NCBI RefSeq assembly: GCF_011075055.1
Contig: NC_058137.1
Location: 27,947,463-28,011,462 of the forward strand
Length of the DNA: 64,000 nt
Origin: Mangifera indica
Taxonomy: Eukaryota > Streptophyta > Magnoliopsida > Sapindales > Anacardiaceae
Direction of reading: 5' to 3'
Under the pieces are notes generated by a model. The model did not search any database. It saw nothing but the letters and a program-made list of their open reading frames with translations, and had not been told where the DNA came from. Position numbers and translations under genes: made by a program. This document shows, piece by piece, positions 21,449 to 34,098 of the stretch (positions within the stretch are counted from its first letter, which is position 1; each line of letters opens with the position of its first letter).

Positions 21449-23641
21449 GGAAAGATTGAGGTTCTGCTTTCTGATGCAGCGAAGGCTGTGTTGGAGGTTG
21501 GTAGTAAGTAGACGTCAGTCCATACATTAAATCCCTCAATCAAATTGCAACCTTCTTGTTTAAGTTTCCCCATTCAAGCAATCAAAGATTTCAACCATGC
21601 CACAAGATTCCCACTAATAAAAAATTATTTCAGTTTTCTAAATTAAAAAAAAAAAAAAAGGGACTACCCTAGATTTTTTGATCGCACCTTTCCAAATATG
21701 ACCAGATAAGAATTTCATAAAAAAAAAAGCAATTTGACTAAATTCAATTTGAATTTCATTAACTAATTCAAATCCCTAGAGAAATAAATAACATGATAAT
21801 TTTTCAAAATTTAACATTTCAACATAACAAGAAGAATTTTTCAAATTTGGAAAATTAAAAGCAAGAAATTGTATCCAAAACAATTAATTACAAATAAAAA
21901 ATCTTGCTTATTGATAAAAGGAAGATCATATACAAATAAATCATAACTTAGAATTATTTATATTAATTTATTAATCTATAGAATGTCACTAAGAAGGTAA
22001 GATTGGAGATATACACATAGTTGTTTTCAATTAATAGACCAGGACTTTGTGCTAATTAAATGATATAAGGAGTCTTCTTGCCCATTTTTCTCCGCACGAA
22101 CCTATGAACAAACTACATTAATAGTAGTCAAGACACGTTAAGTTTGTCTTTGTCAAATAAAATCGATATCATGTTCACTCGGTGAGTCTCACAGGTCATC
22201 AGTCTGAGATTACCCTAACTCACAGCTTTTTCTACAAGCTAGGAGACAAAGTCAAATTTGGAAGCTATGTATATGTAAAGTTTGAAAACTTTAAGTTTGT
22301 CTTTGAATAAAAGACAAAAGACGAAGACTAAGATATTGATTAAGCAAATGATGTGCTTATGACTTATGGACGTGATAATTACCACTTGGACAGAAAGATA
22401 ACTGCACATAGTTTGGAAAAGTGATATTTAATATTTCTTAGGCAAATAAAAAAATGAATTAACCTATAAAATTAAAATCGTATTCTATCAAGGCAACACT
22501 CTAGACGAACACTTGTAATTTACTCATCAGTTTCCTTTTTTCTTTTCATATGTTGATGTTTGACTCAGCGGGCTCTATGTGAGCGAACGATTGAGGTGAA
22601 ACCCCTGTGGAAGAGTTAGAATTGGTACATTATAGGCTGTTGTTCTTGGACTTCAATATATATATATGATGTCTAAGTATCCAATAAAAAGTTAAAGTAA
22701 TCGCTGCAATTACAGAGTATTTTACAAAGTGATTTTAATGAGCCATTGAATCAGTTGAATGATTTTTAGAGAAAATAAAAATGTCTCCAACCTAATTTAT
22801 ATATTTTATATATTTAATTATTAAATATATAATCTAATTTATATTTAATCGAAGTCTAATTTGGCTTGATGATACACATATCATGTGTATTGGCAAACGT
22901 TGTTGGGTGGTGTGGCTCATGCTTTTCCAATTGTTGGGTTTTGAGTTCGATTCGATGAGCTCGAGAAGTTTATTATCTATTTGAGTTAAACTTAGGTCAA
23001 CATATGTTTGAACTTAATTTGGCTTGTCTTCAACCTACTTATTAGTCTAATTAGTAAAATCTAAATTATATTTAATCTAAATTTAATTTGAATTGATGGT
23101 ACACAAATACCATGTGTATTGGCAAGAATTGGCCTAGTAGTTTAGCTTAAGCCTTTCTTATTGTTGGGACTCCAGTTCTATTCGATGAGCTTGAGTCATC
23201 TATTATCCGTTTAAGTTAAACTCAAGTTATCCATATTCGAGTTTGGATCAGCTCATATCCAAGTCTAGTTCTTGGTTAGATCGATTAATCTACTTTACAT
23301 TTAAAACAATGTTTTTATCTATTAAAATTTGTATATTTAAAAATGTGTAAATAGAGTTTTAATGTAAATGTTTATAATTCATACCTTGAGACAGATTGCC
23401 TCTCAAGATCTGCTATAGTACCCCATTAACGTTACCACATGTCAAGGCATTTAATCATCCCATCACATATGGTGGAGGATGTGATCCAACGGTTGATATT
23501 AGGTGCGTAACATTTCCCACAAATTAGACAGCAAAGCAAACCCTCAACAATTCCAGACTTTCCTTGTCATTGAACTTTGTGGGTACCAGCAATAGCAGTT
23601 TTTTATTTAATATTATATATTAGCGATCAAATCAGGCTTTG
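21449..23641. other. Spacer with RLP-cluster repeat sequence
   Basis: Noncoding. 21970-22740 is homologous to the upstream regions found at 31790-32760, 41780-42790 and 54490-55930, and includes a single start of the 106-bp minisatellite unit at about 22223. 22850-23240 holds two copies of a segment with ACCATGTGTATTGGCAA. 23440-23545 is the conserved pre-tRNA flank. Confidence 0.6.
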
Positions 23642-23713
23642 GCCTCTGTAACAGAGCCGTTAATTTTGTCACCTCTTAAGAGAAAAGTCATGAGTTCGAA
23701 TCTCATCAGGGCT
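23642..23713 (+). pseudogene. Decayed tRNA-Lys-like gene
   Basis: About 80 percent like the copy at 17598: the same GCCTCTGTAAC start, CTCTTAA loop and GAGTTCGAATCTCA T arm. D-arm pairing is destroyed (AGAGCCGTTAATTTTG) and the acceptor 3' side is one base short (CAGGGCT). It lies upstream of the type A RLP at 25601. Confidence 0.7.
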
Positions 23714-25600
23714 TTCCAGTTTTTTCTATCCTGGCTTTTTGGTGCCAACATACATCTTCTTTTTCGTTAGATTTGATAGTTTGTGCCATCATATCATATT
23801 TATATTGTATCAGTTTAAGTTTTGTATTAGAAATATTTAATTCTAATTTGATCTAAATTAGAATTATAACGAAATTTTTTAATTTTAATCTAACTCTTTA
23901 ATATTTAAGTTGATCTGACTCAGTCCAAATTGATCTGAAATTATCTATTATTTTTACCTTCCAAAATGTTTTTATCGTTTTACTTTCTTTACAAAATTAC
24001 CCCAATTTACTATTAGTAAAACACACAATATAATATTTTATTTTATTGACAAATGATTGAAAAATTTATATGCTAAGACTTTTAAACACGCCAATAAATT
24101 AATTGACCGAATCAAATTTTTACTACTTAAAAAAATAAAATATTTAAATAAAAATAATACAAACAATTATAATTATACAAAGATATGTCTATATGCAATC
24201 TATAAAAATTTTAAATTTTTATTATAAAGATACAACATATAATTATAATATGAATAAAACCTTTAAAACACGTTTATAGTTTGATTAACTAAATTAAATT
24301 CTTACTACTTAATAATAAAATAAAATATTTAAATTAAAAAACAACAATATAAATAATTATATTTATATAAACATATAATTATATACAATTTATAAAGATT
24401 TTAATTGTTATTGATATTATTTTCCAATATTTCTATAATTTATCTCTAATAAATTTTATTAAAGTAACATTTTTCTAAAACATTCGAATTAATTTAAGTC
24501 GTATCGGATTACTTTTATGTGAACTCTAACATTATCCGATTTAATTTTGAGTTGTATCAAGTTGACCCGAAATAAATTTTATGTAAAAAAACTTAATCTT
24601 AATCTGATATTTTTCATATTGTATTTTGTTATATTAGATTAATAGGTTATATTAAAAATTATCAGCTTTATATTCTCTTCTGCTGAGTTAGGCTTTCACA
24701 TATTTGACTTTTTTTCATTTCACAATTCCTGCTCCCAGAAAATTCCCCTTAATAATTCATAATTACGCCTCAAGCTTTTGCCATTGTTGTTTCTGTCCAT
24801 GTTATCCAACAATTTTTGGGCTGTGGTGACAAGCTAAGAATGGATCTCTGGATGTTTTGTTCTGCTCCATAAAATGCTGAAATTGCTAGTCCTATTTAAG
24901 TCTTTTGCTTCTTATACATGAATCTTTAATAAATCATTATGTTAAAAAATGTGCAATGGAATGGGTCTTGTTTTCTCTCTTGTTATAGCAGTAGTGACCA
25001 ATATTTTTAGACCCAAACTGAGCAATGATACAGTGAAAGGGTTGGTTTGGGTCAATCCGCAGTCAGATCAGATTACTATTTAAATAAATGTTAAAATAAT
25101 ATGTAAAAATAATCTTGTCTCCATTTATATAAAATATAATTTGACCAGGTGACACACATGCCATGTGTATTGGCAAGTTTTGGTCTGGTGGTGTGGTTTG
25201 TGCCTTTCCAATGGTTGGGATTTGAGTTCCAAAAGTTGCAAAAAAATTTATGCATGATGCCGACATACATTATTGAGTTCAGTCCTGGTATGTAAGTTGA
25301 CTAGAAGAATGAAGAACTTTGTGGCTACGACGGTCGGTTACCAATGTGAATTTGCGAGCGGGAAAGGGAATTTGAGCAATGCAGTGATTTCCAGCTTCTT
25401 TCTCTAGTTCACAAATTTAACAACCAGTGTGAGAAAGGAGAGTACTTTACTGCTTGACCAAGACTTTAATGGAGTGGTTCTCACTACTGAATGACACCGA
25501 CTCACTAACCAAAATTCATACAGTCTGTTATAGGACCTGCCATTTTTCTTTCCTATTTATAGTCCCATATCTGTTCTTGTGAGTTCATCATAGAGAAAAC
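23714..25600. other. 5' flank of type A RLP with an AT-rich insertion
   Basis: The shared type A flank resumes at about 24665-25600. Compared with the other two copies, it is separated from the tRNA relic by an extra 0.9 kb or so of very AT-rich sequence (about 23765-24660), probably an inserted element; no ends were identified. Confidence 0.5.
25554..25561 (+). promoter_or_regulatory. TATA-like box of type A RLP
   Basis: TATTTATA 40-47 bases before the conserved ATG at 25601, at the same spacing as in the other RLP copies. Confidence 0.5.
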
Positions 25601-28600
25601 ATGGGTTCTCTAACATGGTCTTATCAACTTCTCTTTCTCCACTTTTTGTTCTTCCATTCACAAACATCTGCAACACTGTTCTTATCACGATAGTTTTGCT
25701 TTACTCCAATTCAAGCAACTTTTTTCCCTCCAAAACACTTCTTATGAAGAATGTATATATAATGAGGTTCCTTCTTATCCAAAAATGATATCTTGGAAAG
25801 AGAATGATGATTGTTGCTCTTGGGATGGAGTCACATGTGATAGGGTGACGGGCCATGTGATTGGCCTCGACCTTAGTTGTAGTTGGTTTTACGGAAACAT
25901 TCCTTTCACCAGTAGCCTTTTTTCTCTTCCTCAATTGCAAAAACTCAATTTAGCTTTTAATGATTTCAATCACTCTCAAATTTCCCCTGATTTTGGTCAA
26001 TTGATTAGCTTGACACATCTTAATCTCTCTGCCTCAAAGTTTAGTGGTTTTATTCCATCTGAAATCGCTCATTTGTCTAATTTAGTTTCACTAGATATCT
26101 CAGACAATTATTATCTTTACTCAAGCGATTATTATCTCTACTCAGAGATTAACAATAATCCATTGAGAATTGAAAGACTTGTTTTTGAAAGGTTAGTTCA
26201 GAACCTGACCATGTTAAAAGACCTTGCTCTCATCAATGTAGACATGTCTACAATTGTACCAAATTCCTTGAGGAATCTATCTTCATCTCTGACTTCTCTA
26301 AAGCTTTGTTATTGCAGATTAAAAGGGAATTTCCCAACTCATATCTTTCTCCTGCCAAATCTGCAGATCCTCAAGTTAGGAGGCAACTTCAACTTGATAG
26401 GTAATTTTCCCAAAGTTAATTGGAGTAGCCCACTCAAGTCTTTACATGTCATTGACATAAGCTTTTCAAAACAATTACCTAATTCAATTGGCAATCTCTT
26501 GTCCTTAAGGGAATTGCATGTCGTGAATTGCACTCTAGTGGGACCAGTTCCCCCATCACTTGGAAACCTTACACAACTTAGTTCTTTAAGTCTTAGGTAT
26601 AACAAATTCAGTGGTCAAATACCATCATTCCTTTCAAATTTGGTCCAACTTCGTTTTTTAGATCTGTCATTCAATAATTTTGTTGGTCAATTTCCAGAAT
26701 TTTTTGTCAACTTAACACACCTTTCTAGTTTATACTTGTCAAGTAATCAGCTCACTGGTCCCATTCCTTCTCATGTCAATGCCCTTCAAAAGTTAGTTGA
26801 TATTCGTTTACGTAGGAACAACTTGAATGGCACTATACCATCTTGGTTATTCACTCTACCATTACTAGAAAAACTACACTTTAGTGATAACCAATTAACG
26901 GGTCATATTGATCAATTTCAAAGTAAATCTTTGAAAAAAATTTATTTGGATGGTAATAGACTAATTGGCTCTATTTCAAGTTCAATATTTGAACAAGTGA
27001 ATTTGACCATTCTCATACTTTCTTCAAACAATTTCAGTGGAATTATAGAGCTTCACTTATTTTCAAAGCTTAAAAACCTTGTTATGCTTAGTCTTTCTCA
27101 TAATAGTCTATCAATTAACACTGCATTCAAAGCCAACTCATCTTTTGCACAACTTAGCTATTTGATGTTATCTGGTTGCAACTTGAGTGAATTTCCAAAT
27201 ATACTAAAAAACTTTAATCAGTTAAGGTATTTAGATCTCTCTGAAAATAAAATCAGTGGTCAAATACCTAATTGGATGTGGGAAATTGGAAGGAATACTT
27301 TAGTCTACCTAAATCTTTCCCACAACTACCTGACCAACATAAAAAAGCTTCCATTGAAGAATCTTGATATTCTAGACCTTAATTCAAACAAGCTCCAAGG
27401 ATCACTTCCAATTCCACCGCCTTCCTTGACAGTCTTATTTTTGTCGAACAACAAATTGTCAGGAGAGATACCAGATTTGATTTGCAATAAGAGCGTCTTG
27501 GAAATTCTAGATCTTTCTAATAATAGCTTCAGTGGCAGTATTCCAATATGCTTGGGAAACTTTAGCTATCTTCGTGTGTTGGATTTGAGGAAAAATAAAT
27601 TCAGTGGCACCAATCCAGGAAGCTTTGCAAAGGGCAGTCCATTGAGGACCCTCAACTTGAATGAGAATGAATTGGAAGGGCCAATCCCACGATCTTTGGT
27701 CAATTGTATGATGCTTGAAGTTCTAGATATTGGCAACAACAAGATAATTGATACCTTCCCATATTGGCTACAAAGTCTCCCTGAATTGCAAGTTTTTATA
27801 CTTCATTCAAATAAATTTTATGGTTCTGTATGGGGTTGCTTTGAGATGAAGCATTGTTTTCCAAAATTGAGAGTACTTGACCTCTCAAAGAACAAATTTG
27901 GTGGTCCATTGCCAGCCTGGTATTTCAAAAATCTTCAAGCCATGAAGGAAGTTGCTGAAGTTGAGAGGAAGTTACAATATATTGGTGAAAGTTATTATCA
28001 AGATTCCATTACGGTAACAATTAAAGGGCATCGGATTGGATATATGAGAATACTCCTTGCTTTCACTGCCATTGATTTTTCGAATAATAACTTCTGTGAA
28101 GAGATTCCAGAAGTAATTGGAGAGCTTCATTCACTTATACACCTCAATCTTTCTTCAAACAACTTAACAGGTTGCATCCCATCATCACTTGGAAATTTGA
28201 ATGCTCTTGAGTCTTTAGACCTCTCTTTCAACAAGCTTGATGGAAAAATTTCATGGCAGTTGGCAAATTTAGACTTTCTTCAAGTGCTAGACTTGTCTCA
28301 AAACCAACTCACAGGGCCCATTCCACGGGCACCGCATTTTGATACCCTCCCAAATACGTCATATGCCGGAAACATGGGATTGTGTGGATTCCCTTTGTCA
28401 AAAGAATGCAAAAGTGATGGAACGCTACAACCACAGTCAGAAATAGAAGATAATGCAGAGTCCACAAATGGATTCGGTTGGAAAGTGGTGTTGATAGGCT
28501 ATGCATTTGGAATGGTGATTGGACTGTTCATGGGATATCTTGTATTTTCAACAGGAAAGCCTCGGTTGCTTGTAAGGATAGTTGAAGGAGAAGACCGTAG

Positions 28601-28631
28601 AAAGAGGAGGAGACCGAATGTGAGACGCTGA
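25601..28631 (+). pseudogene. Type A LRR receptor-like protein, nearly intact but frameshifted in the signal-peptide region
   Basis: Cf-9-like RLP: extracellular LRR receptor without kinase. A long frame from 25785 to 28631 (948 codons) contains the rest of the LRRNT (SWKENDDCCSWDGVTC), about 28 LRRs, the island before the last LRRs (about residues 714-765, NLQAMKEVAEVERKL...), a Cys cap (GLCGFPLSKEC), an acidic stretch, a membrane helix from about residue 899 with tandem GxxxG (GYAFGMVIGLFMG), and a tail ending RRKRRRPNVRR. The conserved ATG at 25601 starts a normal signal peptide. Two bases are missing near 25676 relative to the copy at 45139 (ACACTGTTC versus ACACTTTGTTC), so that frame stops at TAG 25691-25693. 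Starting at the first in-frame ATG (25785) would give a protein without signal peptide. I call it a very young pseudogene; a sequencing error is possible. Confidence 0.8.
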
Positions 28632-29107
28632 GGAAGAAGAGAATAGTGGTTTCATGTTCTACAGGCCAAGCATTGCTTTGAACTAGTGAAGGAACCTTGG
28701 AGTCCTTAGGCAGTCTTATCATAGCATTTCTGAAAAAAATTTGTAGTTATAATTAGCAGCTATAATGTATGCTTCAATATCTTATTTTGTTGAATGTCAG
28801 CTTCATAAATGTTGAAGGTCTGATATCATGAACTTGCACCCTCTGCCTCATGAATGTTGCCCTGTATTTCTGCACTACAGAAATTACATCAGTTAATATG
28901 GAAGGTTATTTTCACAATATCACATGACAATTTAGATATAGCTTCAGCAGTATTTTAAAGAACTGTTTTTATTCACTTTAACAGAAACTACACAAATAAT
29001 TAAATAGATTGTATCCGGGTTATCAAAAATATCATTTCTTTTCTATTCATCATTCGAATCCAACACGTCAATCCATTTTCGACTCATAGTAAAACATATG
29101 CACGATT
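28632..29107. other. 3' flank of type A RLP
   Basis: Collinear with 48165-48660 behind the other type A gene. Noncoding. Confidence 0.6.
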
Positions 29108-29268
29108 CATCTCCAGCAGTTTTTTAACTCTGTGGCACCATTCCAGGAAACTTTGCAAATGACAGTCCTTTGATGCTTCGGATACTACATATGGGCAACA
29201 ACAAGGTAATTGATATCTTCCCATATTGGCTACAAAGACTTTCTGAAACTAATTAACAACATATCACG
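29108..29268 (+). pseudogene. Short isolated LRR fragment of an RLP
   Basis: About 150 bases match the late LRRs of the cluster RLPs. GTIPGNFANDSPL is followed, after an internal deletion, by a GNNKVIDIFPYWLQ segment. It is flanked by non-RLP sequence. The equivalent relic lies at 48661-48790, so it predates the module duplication. Confidence 0.8.
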
Positions 29269-29986
29269 GACTTACATTTCTGATTGTTGGGCTAAACCAC
29301 ATTAAAAAATCATTTAGTTTTGTTTTCATTATAATGGGGATGGAGATTTATTAGCTGGTTCTCAAATCTCATTAAGAATTGACATTTTCTTCAAGGCAGT
29401 GCTCAAGCATTAGGGAGAACATTATTTCTCACTCAAACGATGCTGAAACGACAAGTTATTTTTAAATTTTGTCACATTATAGAACAAAATCAAGAAAAAG
29501 GCGAAAATGTCATTATTACAGGAAAAGATGAAAATGCTAATATAAGACTACATACTGGAGAGATTATAACAAAAAATGTGACTTCCAGCAGCATTACAGT
29601 GATTTCCAGCTTCTTCTCCATTAGGCAGTGCATGACCAAGACTCTAAGGAGTGGTTTTCACCAGTATATGACTAAATATGACTTGGTTTTATACCTGACT
29701 CACTACCCAAAATTCATACTGTAATCCACTACATGAGACAACATTGAGTAGAAATAGCATAACGTCAAATAAATGTAAAATATTGCCACTGTGGTTAAGA
29801 GCTCTCAACATTTTATGTATGGAAACCAAGTCATGGCGGAGGGCAGAAATAAATAATGCTAATAATAATGGCCAATGTGTTGCACATTTTAATTACTTGA
29901 CATGAACATATCATATTGTAACCCACCATTGTTATTTCCTATAAATATATTTTTCATCTGTTATGGTGACATTATCATAGCCAAAG
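29269..29986. other. Spacer / 5' flank of type B pseudogene
   Basis: Collinear with 48790-49484. Noncoding; the 94-residue frame at 29440-29724 has no recognisable feature and is not conserved as a frame in the second module. Confidence 0.5.
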
Positions 29987-31175
29987 ATCGTTTGTCTAAC
30001 ATGGCCATATCAAATTCTATTCTACCTATTTTTACTCTTTCATTCTCAAACTTCTAAAATAATTTGTCCTCCTAATGTGGGTTTCGCTTTACTCCAATTT
30101 AAACAACTTTTTTCCTTCAAAAACACTTCTTCCAAGTGTGAGGAATCAACTTCAAAACTAATGCTTAGAAAAAAGACGTCGATTGTTACATTATAGAACT
30201 TTTTAGTTGTAGTTACAAGCTCATGAGGTGAGATCATATGTGATATTGAGACTGGTGATGTAATTGGTCTCGATTTTAGTTGTAGTGAGCTTTACGGGAA
30301 CACCATTTCCAACAGCAGACTTTTTTTCCTTCCCCAATTTTAAAACTCAATTTAGCTTTCAATTCTCTCAAAATTCTCAGCTTTTGGTTAATTGATCAAC
30401 TTGATGCATCTTAATCTCCTCACCTTAAAATTTAGTACTCTTATTTCATTTGAAATCTCTCATTTGTCTAATTTAGTTTCACTAGATATTTCATGCACTT
30501 ATGATCACCCCTTAACAGCTATTTATACCTACTCAAAGATTTAGAGTATTCCAATGAGAATTGAAAGACTTGTATTTGAATGGCTTGTTCAAAATTTGAT
30601 TGTGTTGAAAAACCTTGCTTTTGTCAATGTAGACATTTCTACCATTGTACGCAGTTCATTGAACAAATCTATCTTCATATCTTACTTTAAAGTCTTTGTT
30701 ACTGTAAATTGCAAGGGAACTTCCTGACCAATGTCTTTCACTCACCAAATATATCGATCCTTAGGTTAACAGATAATTTGAACTTGATAGGTAATTATTC
30801 CAAAGTTAATTAGAGTAGCACACTCAAGTCTTTGGATGTCTCTAACATGAGCTTGTCAGAACCATTACCAAATTCAATCAACAATCTCTTGTCATTGAGG
30901 GAATTGCATATCAAGAATTGCACTCTAGTGGAATTAGTTACCACATAACTTGAAAACCTATACCATCAATCTTCTAAGATGAAGATAATTATATGAGCTA
31001 GCTCGACTGGATAATCAGGCTGATGGGTTATGGATGTGATCTTGTATTATGCGTTTCTATGGGATATATTGTATTTACAACAAGGAAACCACAATGGTTT
31101 GTAAGAATGGCTGAACGAGTGCAGACAATGATGCTAAGAAGGTTGAACAGAAGATACAGGGGAAGAAGAAATTAG
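29987..31175 (+). pseudogene. Type B RLP pseudogene with start loss and large internal deletion
   Basis: The start codon is changed (ATCGTTTGTCTAAC at 29987 where the copy at 49485 has ATGGGTTGTCTAAC). The LRRNT and early LRRs are full of stops and indels. At about 30960 the sequence jumps from an early LRR (CACTCTAGTGGAATTAG...) straight to the acidic C-terminal part (ACCATCAATCTTC...), deleting about two thirds of the gene. The membrane helix and the basic tail with stop TAG at 31173-31175 remain recognisable. Confidence 0.9.
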
Positions 31176-32027
31176 TAAGCTCAATTCAATTGTCGGGTTG
31201 TGGTTACTCTTTTGTCAAAAACTTACATTTTCCTTTGATGTTCATTTTTTCAGATTTCAAAGAGTTTGAATGCATGGGATAGCAGCATCTGCTGGGAGAG
31301 AGCATGAGAAGGCTACCACATGTAATTTAGGAGTTAAAATGTTGACGAGAGTTTCTGAAGTTTGAATAAACAAGTATTCAAAATTCCTGGAATGTAGTGT
31401 AAAATAATTTAGTTTGAAGCATTTCAGTTTATAGAAGTGATTGAAATTCCTGTACACCTTGCATTGATATGGAACCTACTCTTATTGGAATTCTCTTAGG
31501 ACAGAATCCTCATATTGCATAAGTAAATCAAAGCAGAATCTCCTTCTCATGTAACAGAAGTCCCCGTTTCATACAATGTAGGGAGAAGAAATTAAAGAGT
31601 ATAAAATGAATCATTTGTATTTCACATAATTATTAAGTGGAAAAAGAAAGAAATTGAACACTACAACAACCGTTCAAATTGGAAGACGATACAGAATCCA
31701 AAAATGGCTTCGATTGGAAAGTTACAGTATATTAGATCTTGAATAAAAAATTTAAAATCCTAATAGCAACTTATAATCAATGATATTATGTTTAAAATAA
31801 TAAAATCTCAAAGGGTTATTCACTTTTAGGTGCCAATTTAAATCATCGAACGAGTCTTCTGGCCATTTTTCACTGCACGAACCCATGAACAAACTATATT
31901 AATTAATAGCAGTAAAGACACGGTAAGTTTGTCTTTGCCAAAGAAAATCGATATGCTGACCAGAAAATTAATATCATGTTCACACGGTGAGTCTCACTGG
32001 TCATCATCCTGAAATCAGCCTAACTCA

Positions 32028-32239
32028 CAGCTTTTTCTACAAGTTAGAAGAGAAAGACTTATAATTAAATTATTCAAGTGATGTTAACCCATTCCTTACT
32101 GCATGACCCTACCAACGTAAACCTTAAGTTTGTCAGCTTTTTCTACAAGTTAGAAGAGAAAGACTTATAATTAAATTATTCAAGTGATGTTAGCCCATTC
32201 CTCACTGTATGACCCTACCAATGTAAACCTTGAGGTTGC
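32028..32239. repeat. 106-bp minisatellite, two copies
   Basis: Units start at 32028 and 32134, each with CAGCTTTTTCTACAAGTTAG, GACTTATAATTAAATTATTC and GATGTTA/AGCCCATTCCT. The same unit occurs twice at 42045-42256 and six times at 54761-55397. Confidence 0.85.
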
Positions 32240-34049
32240 CTTGGCATAAGAAGACGAAGACTGAAGCAAAAGACATGTTACGTCTGGCTCATGGACGTGA
32301 TAGTTACCACTTGGACAAAAAGATAACTGAATGTAATTTGGAAAAAGTGATATTTTATTTTTCATGGGCAAATAAAAAATTGAATTAACCTATCAAATTA
32401 AAATTGTATTCCATCAAATTGACAATCTAGGCAAACACCTGTAGTCCATAGGGCTCAACATTTTATCACGTATTATCTTAAGAATTTATCAAATATATGA
32501 ATTTATCGAGTTTGGAAACCCATCTTGATTACTATAAGCTCGAAAAACTACCAAGAACATCCCATATGTAATTTACTCATCAGTTTCCTTTTTCCTTTTC
32601 ATATGTTAATGTCTGACGAAGCCCTTATGGAAGAGTTAGAATTGGTACATTATACGCTATTGTTCTTGGACATCAATATATATGATGTCTAAGTATCCAA
32701 TAAAAAGTTCAAATAATCGCAGCAATACATGTTACAGAGTATTTTACAAAGTAATTTTAATGAACCATTGAATGAATTGAATGATTTTCGGAGTTTTAAA
32801 AAAGCCTTCTAGCTCATCAACCTCTCCCTGTTTCTTTCATGGATCTGTAGTAAAAATCATATGCTACAGATCAATGGCGGGGTGAGATTTTCTATCACAA
32901 TCTCCCCTATGTTAAAAGTTAGCTCAAATAGTACAGTTTTCCTCATACTTATATATCCAGTCAACGTGGGATTCTAACAAGAGATGTAAAAGATTATAAT
33001 TGTATATCAATGAGAACGTGAGAATAGAGATATGCACATCAGTGTTTTTCAATTAGTAAACCAAGACTTTGTGCTAAATAAATTATTGAAGGACCCATCA
33101 TGACCCATTCTTCACTGCATAACAGAAGAACTTTAAGTTTGTCTGTGCTGAAGGCATTATTGTTTCTAGTAATCGAAATCTAATTTGGATTGATGATACC
33201 CATATACCATGTGTGTTGGCAAACGTTGCTTGGTGGTGTGGCTCATGCTTTTCCAATTGTTGGGATTTGAGTTCGACCTGAAATTCTCTTATGACAGAAT
33301 CCTCATCTTACGCTAGCAAATCAAAGCAGAATCTGCTTCTCTTGTAACATCCATCAGAGATTATAAAATGAATCATTTGCATTTCACATAATTATAAAGT
33401 GAAAAAAGAAAAAAATTGAACACTAAAGGAATAACATCTGTTAATATGGAAGGTTATTTTCACTTGACAATTTATATATAGCTTCAGCATTATGGTAATC
33501 AACTGTTTGTATTCACTTTAACAACAATCCATTTTTCCACTCCTAGTAAAAATTATGCAAGATTCATCTCCAATGGTTTTTCAGAATTTGCGCTGTTAGG
33601 AATTAGTGAAGAGAGATTAGAAATTGGAAGAGTTCTAAAGAATTCTTTGAAAATTATGCAACATATCAGAAAGATATTTTGCGACCAGAAGACTAATGAA
33701 TACTAGTTCGTAGACTAAGACTTATAATTAAATTATTGAAGTGATATTAGCCCACTTTTCACTGCATGACCCTACCAACAAATTAATAGTCAAATTTGGA
33801 AGCTATGTATATGTAAAGTTTGAAAACATTAAGTTTGTCTTGGCGTAGGTAGACAAAGACTGAAGCACAAGATGTGTTTATGGCCGATGGATGTGATACT
33901 CAGCTATTGCAGGAGCTCTTTCTTGTTTCTTTGTAATTTGGAAAAATAGTTATATAAATATTAATATAAACCATATATTAAAGATAATTGATTACAACAA
34001 GGCTACCGTTGACCAAGACTTTGAGTAATCACCTTCTATTTTTCTTTCC

Positions 34050-34057
34050 TATTTATA
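34050..34057 (+). promoter_or_regulatory. TATA-like box of intact type B RLP
   Basis: TATTTATA 42-49 bases before the ATG at 34099, as in the other cluster members. Confidence 0.5.
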
Positions 34058-34098
34058 ATGCTATATTGTTCTTATGGTTTCATCATAGAAGAGAAAAG

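Larger units (their letters stand above)
31176..34098. other. 5' region of intact type B RLP, built of cluster repeats
   Basis: Begins with the 3' flank of the preceding pseudogene, then a segment shared with 41780-43150 and 54490-56340 that carries two minisatellite units. From 32935 to beyond 37224 it is identical to 56095 onwards. Noncoding. Confidence 0.65.

Noticed and set aside
21023..21511. Gly/Val-rich frame on the plus strand over the tandem-repeat gene
   Set aside because: It is the complement of the same repeats. The minus frame has the better start context, a non-repetitive conserved-looking tail and in-frame unit changes.
26339..26605. Recurrent minus-strand open frames inside RLP genes (also near 34827, 45873, 57987)
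   Set aside because: They are antisense shadows of the LRR codons and recur only because the sense genes are paralogous.
29440..29724. 94-residue frame between RLP fragments
   Set aside because: The frame is broken in the collinear copy at about 48970-49100, so it is not conserved as a protein.
33988..34098. Upstream in-frame ATG extending the intact RLP by 37 residues (also 57148)
   Set aside because: It lies upstream of the TATA-like box and would place the signal peptide internally. Cluster relatives start at the MGxL site.
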